In this document: piece by piece, positions 60,213-64,000 of the stretch
Layout of the letters: each line of letters opens with the position of its first letter
How positions within the stretch are numbered: position 1 is the stretch's first letter
DNA from: Colletotrichum lupini
Taxonomy: Eukaryota; Ascomycota; Sordariomycetes; Glomerellales; Glomerellaceae
Direction: 5' to 3'
Assembly (NCBI RefSeq): GCF_023278565.1
Contig: NC_064678.1
Span: 930,001-994,000 of the forward strand
DNA: 64,000 bases
Notes under the pieces: generated by a model
The model's database searches: none
Seen by the model: the letters and a program-made list of their open reading frames with translations, nothing else
What the model was told of the DNA's origin: nothing
Translations under genes and position numbers: made by a program

Positions 60213-61000
60213 CTTGTCTCTTGTGGGTTCTTATTACACTGTATAATGAGTCCGAGAAGCTGTGAGCTTTCTTCGTACGACAGACTCAAAGAAAATGTCG
60301 TGAGCTTGACAGCTTTATATAGCTATCGTCGAGCTGGATCACTTTAGCATGAAAGGCGATGAGGGGCACGAGGGGGCAATCGTGGAGGGAACTGGAGCTT
60401 TGGTGGAGTGACGGGCCAAGATTACCCCATTGCGTCACTAAGGAAGGACTCGGCGCTTTTCTCAATGGACGACGGAGAAAATTGCCCCATTTTCGGCGCG
60501 TCTGTCAGGTCACGGACGGCGACGCTAACGCCCACTTTGACACACCGGGTTTACCGGCCGCGAAGGACTGTTAGAGTTGCCTAAATAGGTCACCTTGGGG
60601 TTTCGATGAGCTGCCCCTCTTCACCGAGGCAGAGCCTATTGGATGTGTTCTCCATTCATTTTGATGTAGTGACTTGACTCAACATAGCCTCGGTGAGACC
60701 AAAGAATCTGTCTTCTTATAGCCATGTTATCATTATTTCTACTTGTTGTCGCAATGCCGTACTACCACGTCTCCCCAATGAATGGGAGAAACCGGTTACC
60801 AGTCAGGTATATCCCTTTGGGTTACTCCCGGAGACAGTGTCTTTCACGTAGAAGTACATCTGACATGATACGTATAACCCAGGAATGGAGAATCACAAAA
60901 AACGGTGCCGCCATGGTTGGGTCCTTTTCAGCAGAGTTATTTACTTAAGATCAAACCAATGTCATCGACCGATGGACAATACCCTTTGTCCGAATCGGCG
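60213..61000. other. Intergenic region upstream of the oxidoreductase
   Basis: Normal composition with short frames only. Carries the oxidoreductase promoter and possibly the decayed 3' end of the membrane-protein pseudogene. Confidence 0.35.
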
Positions 61001-61064
61001 AGGTCCTGGCTTCTTACGAGTAATTCTGAGCTTCAGCATCCGCGTTAACAACTTTATCCGCGAC

Positions 61065-62150
61065 CTAGACGACGCCATGGAGGCGCTTCTGTGCACGATA
61101 CCATTTCTGATCTTTGTAGAGCCAGTGCAAGGCCCCGTACATACAGAAGAACACGTGATACGACGCAGTCAGCCTCCATACGAGCTGCTGCGTTGGCGTA
61201 GAAAATTGAAAGTTCAGTCCGATCATGAAGGAAACTCTGGGTGCAACGATGAAGACACCTCCAAGAGGGTAGTACATCAGTTCCATAGGCCGCCACAACT
61301 CGGAGGGAAACCTGTCGCAAAGTTACTTTTTGATTGGTCGTCCGTAGGGTGGAACATGCATCATGTCGTCCAACCTCTGTAGAAGCGCCAGTTTGCGTCT
61401 ATGTAAAGGATGCTCGGGGTGATATCGTCTAGTGGGGTACGGTGCCATGTTGTCGGGAGCTGCGAATGTGTCTATGAAACTCCAGTCAGCTGATTTTCGT
61501 GGACACTGGGGTGAATGAAAGGCACTCATATGAGACCTGGCGTAGCTTCGGATCTGGCCCAATGTCACTTGCCCCTCGTTCAAGACTTTGATTTCAATTT
61601 ACCGGGGATAGATATCGCCGGCTTCGGGTACCAGCAAATAAATATCGCAACCATGGCGAAAGTGAAGTTTAGCGCCGTTAGTTCCAGAGCGGTGATGGGC
61701 TGTCCATTCCTGATACGGTCCATCACCATGTTGAAGAACCACAGGGCTTACCAAAGAGTGATGAGTCTGGAGAAAGTCAATTAAAAGAACCAATTTGACT
61801 TTCGGTAGGGTTTAGAGACTACCTTTAGACAGTATTAGCTGTATTCCATTCTGCAATATTTATGGATTCTATATCAGGAAACTCGACAAAGCCATGCTTG
61901 ACCAGACAATGCAGCTATTCCGCGTCCATAGGAAACCTTTCAGGAAAGTCAAGGCTCTTGAGGAATATCCCACCCATATCAACAAAGAAAGACAAAGTAC
62001 TACTGTTTCAGTTCACGGTTTCCGAGGGACAAATCTCCCCAAGGATACGAGATTTCTTCACACGAGAGAGAATCACACTCCTCTTTTCACCTCCTACCGA
62101 AAAGGAAACACAGCTGCCTCAAAATGACACATGCATCCGAAAGCCGTCAG
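61065..62150 (-). pseudogene. Decayed fungal multi-pass membrane protein gene
   Basis: On the minus strand, pieces in order match a large uncharacterised fungal integral-membrane family: FFVDMGGIFLKSLDFPERFP (about 61990-61930); FSRLITLW-stop-ALWFFNMV then NGQPITALELTALNFTFAMV and FICWYPKPAIS (about 61770-61620); and a distal PLGGVFIVAPRVSFMIGLNF...FSTPTQQLVWRLTASYHVFF block with the last membrane segments (61298-61065). Two in-frame TAA codons, in ITLW-TAA-ALWFF and in PIKK-TAA-LCDRF, sit where Gln would fit, each one C-to-T step from CAA. The N-terminal part beyond 62150 is not readable. No transposon is seen in it. Confidence 0.55.
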
Positions 62151-62159
62151 CGTCGTAGA

Positions 62160-63547
62160 TCCAAGCTGTAATGAGAAGAAATCGGCCGCCTGCAGAAAAT
62201 GGATTAAATCCGTTGGTTTCTATGGTAATAAGACGAAACAAGAGCCCTTGAAGCCCTGACTCAGGACCTTCAGCCTGCGCCAGAGGCACTCAGGGAGGGT
62301 TTGCCTCATTGAGATGCTTTTGTTGGTTTGAGATTATGCCTCACTGAGTTCGCTGTTAGCCGCCGGCTGCCCCAATTCGGTGCGTCACCCCGCTCTCCTC
62401 CAGCCTTTATCTTTCAAGTATCAGCGAGAATCCTGGTACAATCTCAATAGCGCAAATAAAAGTGATCTTTGTCGATGCATTTGTGTCAATGCTGGGGCAT
62501 TTGTGCAGTCCTCCGACCCCGGGTCAGGCTTTCACTACCGTATGAGACGAATACCAGTTGGGATAGAATTGATCACGATTTGTGACCCAAGATCCAGCCA
62601 CTTTGTACGCCAAGTTCGGGATTCGCTTTTACACTTGATGATTTTCTGAATCTGGTCAAAATTGGCGTGGAACCCTTCTTCAATTTGGGTGTTGATAAAA
62701 TATCTGAGAAGGATGGCCATACGTTTTATGCAAGGAAGGGAGTCTCCAGGCATCCAACTATCCTTGTCACATCTATGAGTCTTGAGGGAAGGCAGAGAGC
62801 TGACTTAATATTGAAAGTTATTGAGAGGTAGAACAAGGCGACGGTCATCTCCCAGGTTCTGACTTGGCCAAACGTTCAAAATCGCTTGAGAATATTCCCG
62901 TACTACCTAGTAAGAAATAGCAGATACGAAGAAATTTGATAAAAATATTGCGATATGCGATAGAACACTTTATATATTCCATCAGAAATCTGGCACTTGA
63001 TAGCCGCGGGAAGGGCAGGGCTCGTCATCTTGACTGAAGTTCTCCAGCTTGCGTCGCTACGTCCACCGGTCTCCACCGAGGCATCGGCCCAAGTTGATCA
63101 ACCGTATTCCGATGAGATTGCAGTCGTCGATTCGAGGTTTCAAAACTGTCATAATTACGACTTATTCTATCGCTCAGTCATATCGATCACCGATGCGTGC
63201 AGTTGAGAGGAGAATAAGGCGACCGCATGATGTAATTTTGGTGGCCATCCCACGACATGCTGTTATTTTGCGGGCGATGTTGTGGGGATCTGAAGTCATC
63301 CCCCTGTGGGTGCGGCGTATCTGACAGGAGGTTTATCTCCGGCTTGAGTTGATGTGAGAAGAGCTCAACATGATGTCATGCGCTCAACAGATGTTTAAAT
63401 GGCAGCTTTGGAACCTCGACGAGATGAAGAAATAGAAGGATAATCAACCCTCACAGCTACATTCAAAACATTGAAGACGGCTTTGTCCCAGCAAAACATC
63501 ATCCCCTAGAATCTTTACTCGAAGCAACACCACAGTACCCTATCAAA
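62160..63547. other. Region upstream of the membrane-protein pseudogene, no supported gene
   Basis: May contain the eroded N-terminal exons of the pseudogene (a 72-codon minus frame at 62535-62753 is one candidate) and the promoter of the plus-strand gene at 63548. Only short frames otherwise. Confidence 0.35.
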
Positions 63548-64000
63548 ATGTCTGCTCAGTACAAGGCTCCTAGTGCTGGCGCCAAGGTATGTCTTGACAT
63601 CCCTGGAGTCACGCAAGCCTATTTTCAACAACCTTTCCTCGGAAACCCAAACTCTGACACAAACCACAGGTTGAGCCCAGCGCCGACGTCCGTCCCACCC
63701 GATCCGAAGCAACCGGTCCCGTCCCCGCCGGCTCCCTCGCAGCCGAGTCCGCCAACAAAGGCGGCGAATTCGCCTCCAACCGCAACGTCGACACCGCCGC
63801 CGCTTCTTCCCGAACCGGCACCGGCGGTGCTCCCGGGTCTAGCGCCGCATCGATCCCCGATCAGGCCGCCGCAGCGCCGACATATGTGAACAACCAATAC
63901 AACCGCGACCCCAACGGGCCCCACGGGAAGAACATCACCGAGGGCTTCGACACGGCGAATACCAAGGACGGAGTGCAGGCTGCTTTCAACGCCGAGGTCG
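63548..64000 (+). CDS. Small Ala/Ser/Gly-rich conserved fungal protein (partial, runs off the window)
   Basis: Exon 1 63548-63586 (MSAQYKAPSAGAK), an 83-nt GTATGT...ACAG intron at phase 0, then exon 2 from 63670, still open at the window edge (at least 123 aa). The ATG lies in AAAATGTC, a strong fungal start context. The sequence resembles low-complexity, hydrophilic fungal proteins with a GPVPAGSLAAESANKGGEF segment, then GGAPGSSAAS and a NPNGPHGKNITEGFDT-like segment. No catalytic motif. It is predicted disordered and soluble; function unknown. An antisense 99-codon frame is a GC shadow. Confidence 0.7.

Noticed and set aside
60885..61382. 165-codon plus frame
   Set aside because: Antisense to the membrane-protein pseudogene, whose motifs are recognisable.

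Overview
This window comes from a filamentous ascomycete (Pezizomycotina, probably a plant-associated Sordariomycete; the lineage is inference). The basis is short GT-AG introns of about 50-70 nt, fungal-only families (HET protein, 7-TM GPCR, tannase/feruloyl esterase, TAP-type hydrolase) and long AT-rich tracts whose former TE coding sequence is ruined almost only by C-to-T and G-to-A changes. That is the signature of RIP (repeat-induced point mutation). The genome is bipartite here: gene islands of ordinary base composition alternate with RIP-mutated transposon graveyards.

Layout. 1-7.1 kb: MFS sugar transporter (+), a non-RIPped MITE with a perfect 8-bp target-site duplication (TSD), and a 7-TM receptor gene (-) whose 5' end carries a second MITE. 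8.2-11.4 kb: RIPped hAT-type element, the long relative of that second MITE. 12.2-29.9 kb: stack of at least three Ty1/Copia copies (all read on -), plus a nested short LTR element and a solo LTR. 30.1-32.0 kb: secreted alpha/beta hydrolase, isolated between TE blocks. 32.3-40.8 kb: an F-box-like gene cut in two by a complete 7.4-kb Copia element with matching LTRs and TSD. 43.4-52.2 kb: HET gene, a decayed frame, flavin monooxygenase, tannase-family esterase and a 12-cysteine secreted protein. 53.3-57.8 kb: MULE transposon, a deletion derivative of it in opposite orientation, and a RIPped copy of the first MITE between them. 57.8-64 kb: small I9-inhibitor-like secreted protein, GFO/IDH/MocA oxidoreductase, a membrane-protein pseudogene with CAA-to-TAA-type stops, and the start of a small Ala/Ser/Gly-rich protein.

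How the parts relate. The genes do not form an obvious biosynthetic cluster. Several fit nutrient uptake or host interaction: sugar transporter, receptor, secreted hydrolase, tannase-type esterase, cysteine-rich protein and I9-like protein. The strongest story is genome dynamics. TE insertions split one gene, supply the first ATG of another and abut the stop codon of a third, while RIP-type changes have inactivated at least one further gene. Exon boundaries were derived by hand from splice motifs and reading-frame continuity. No homology search was possible, so family names rest on motif recognition.
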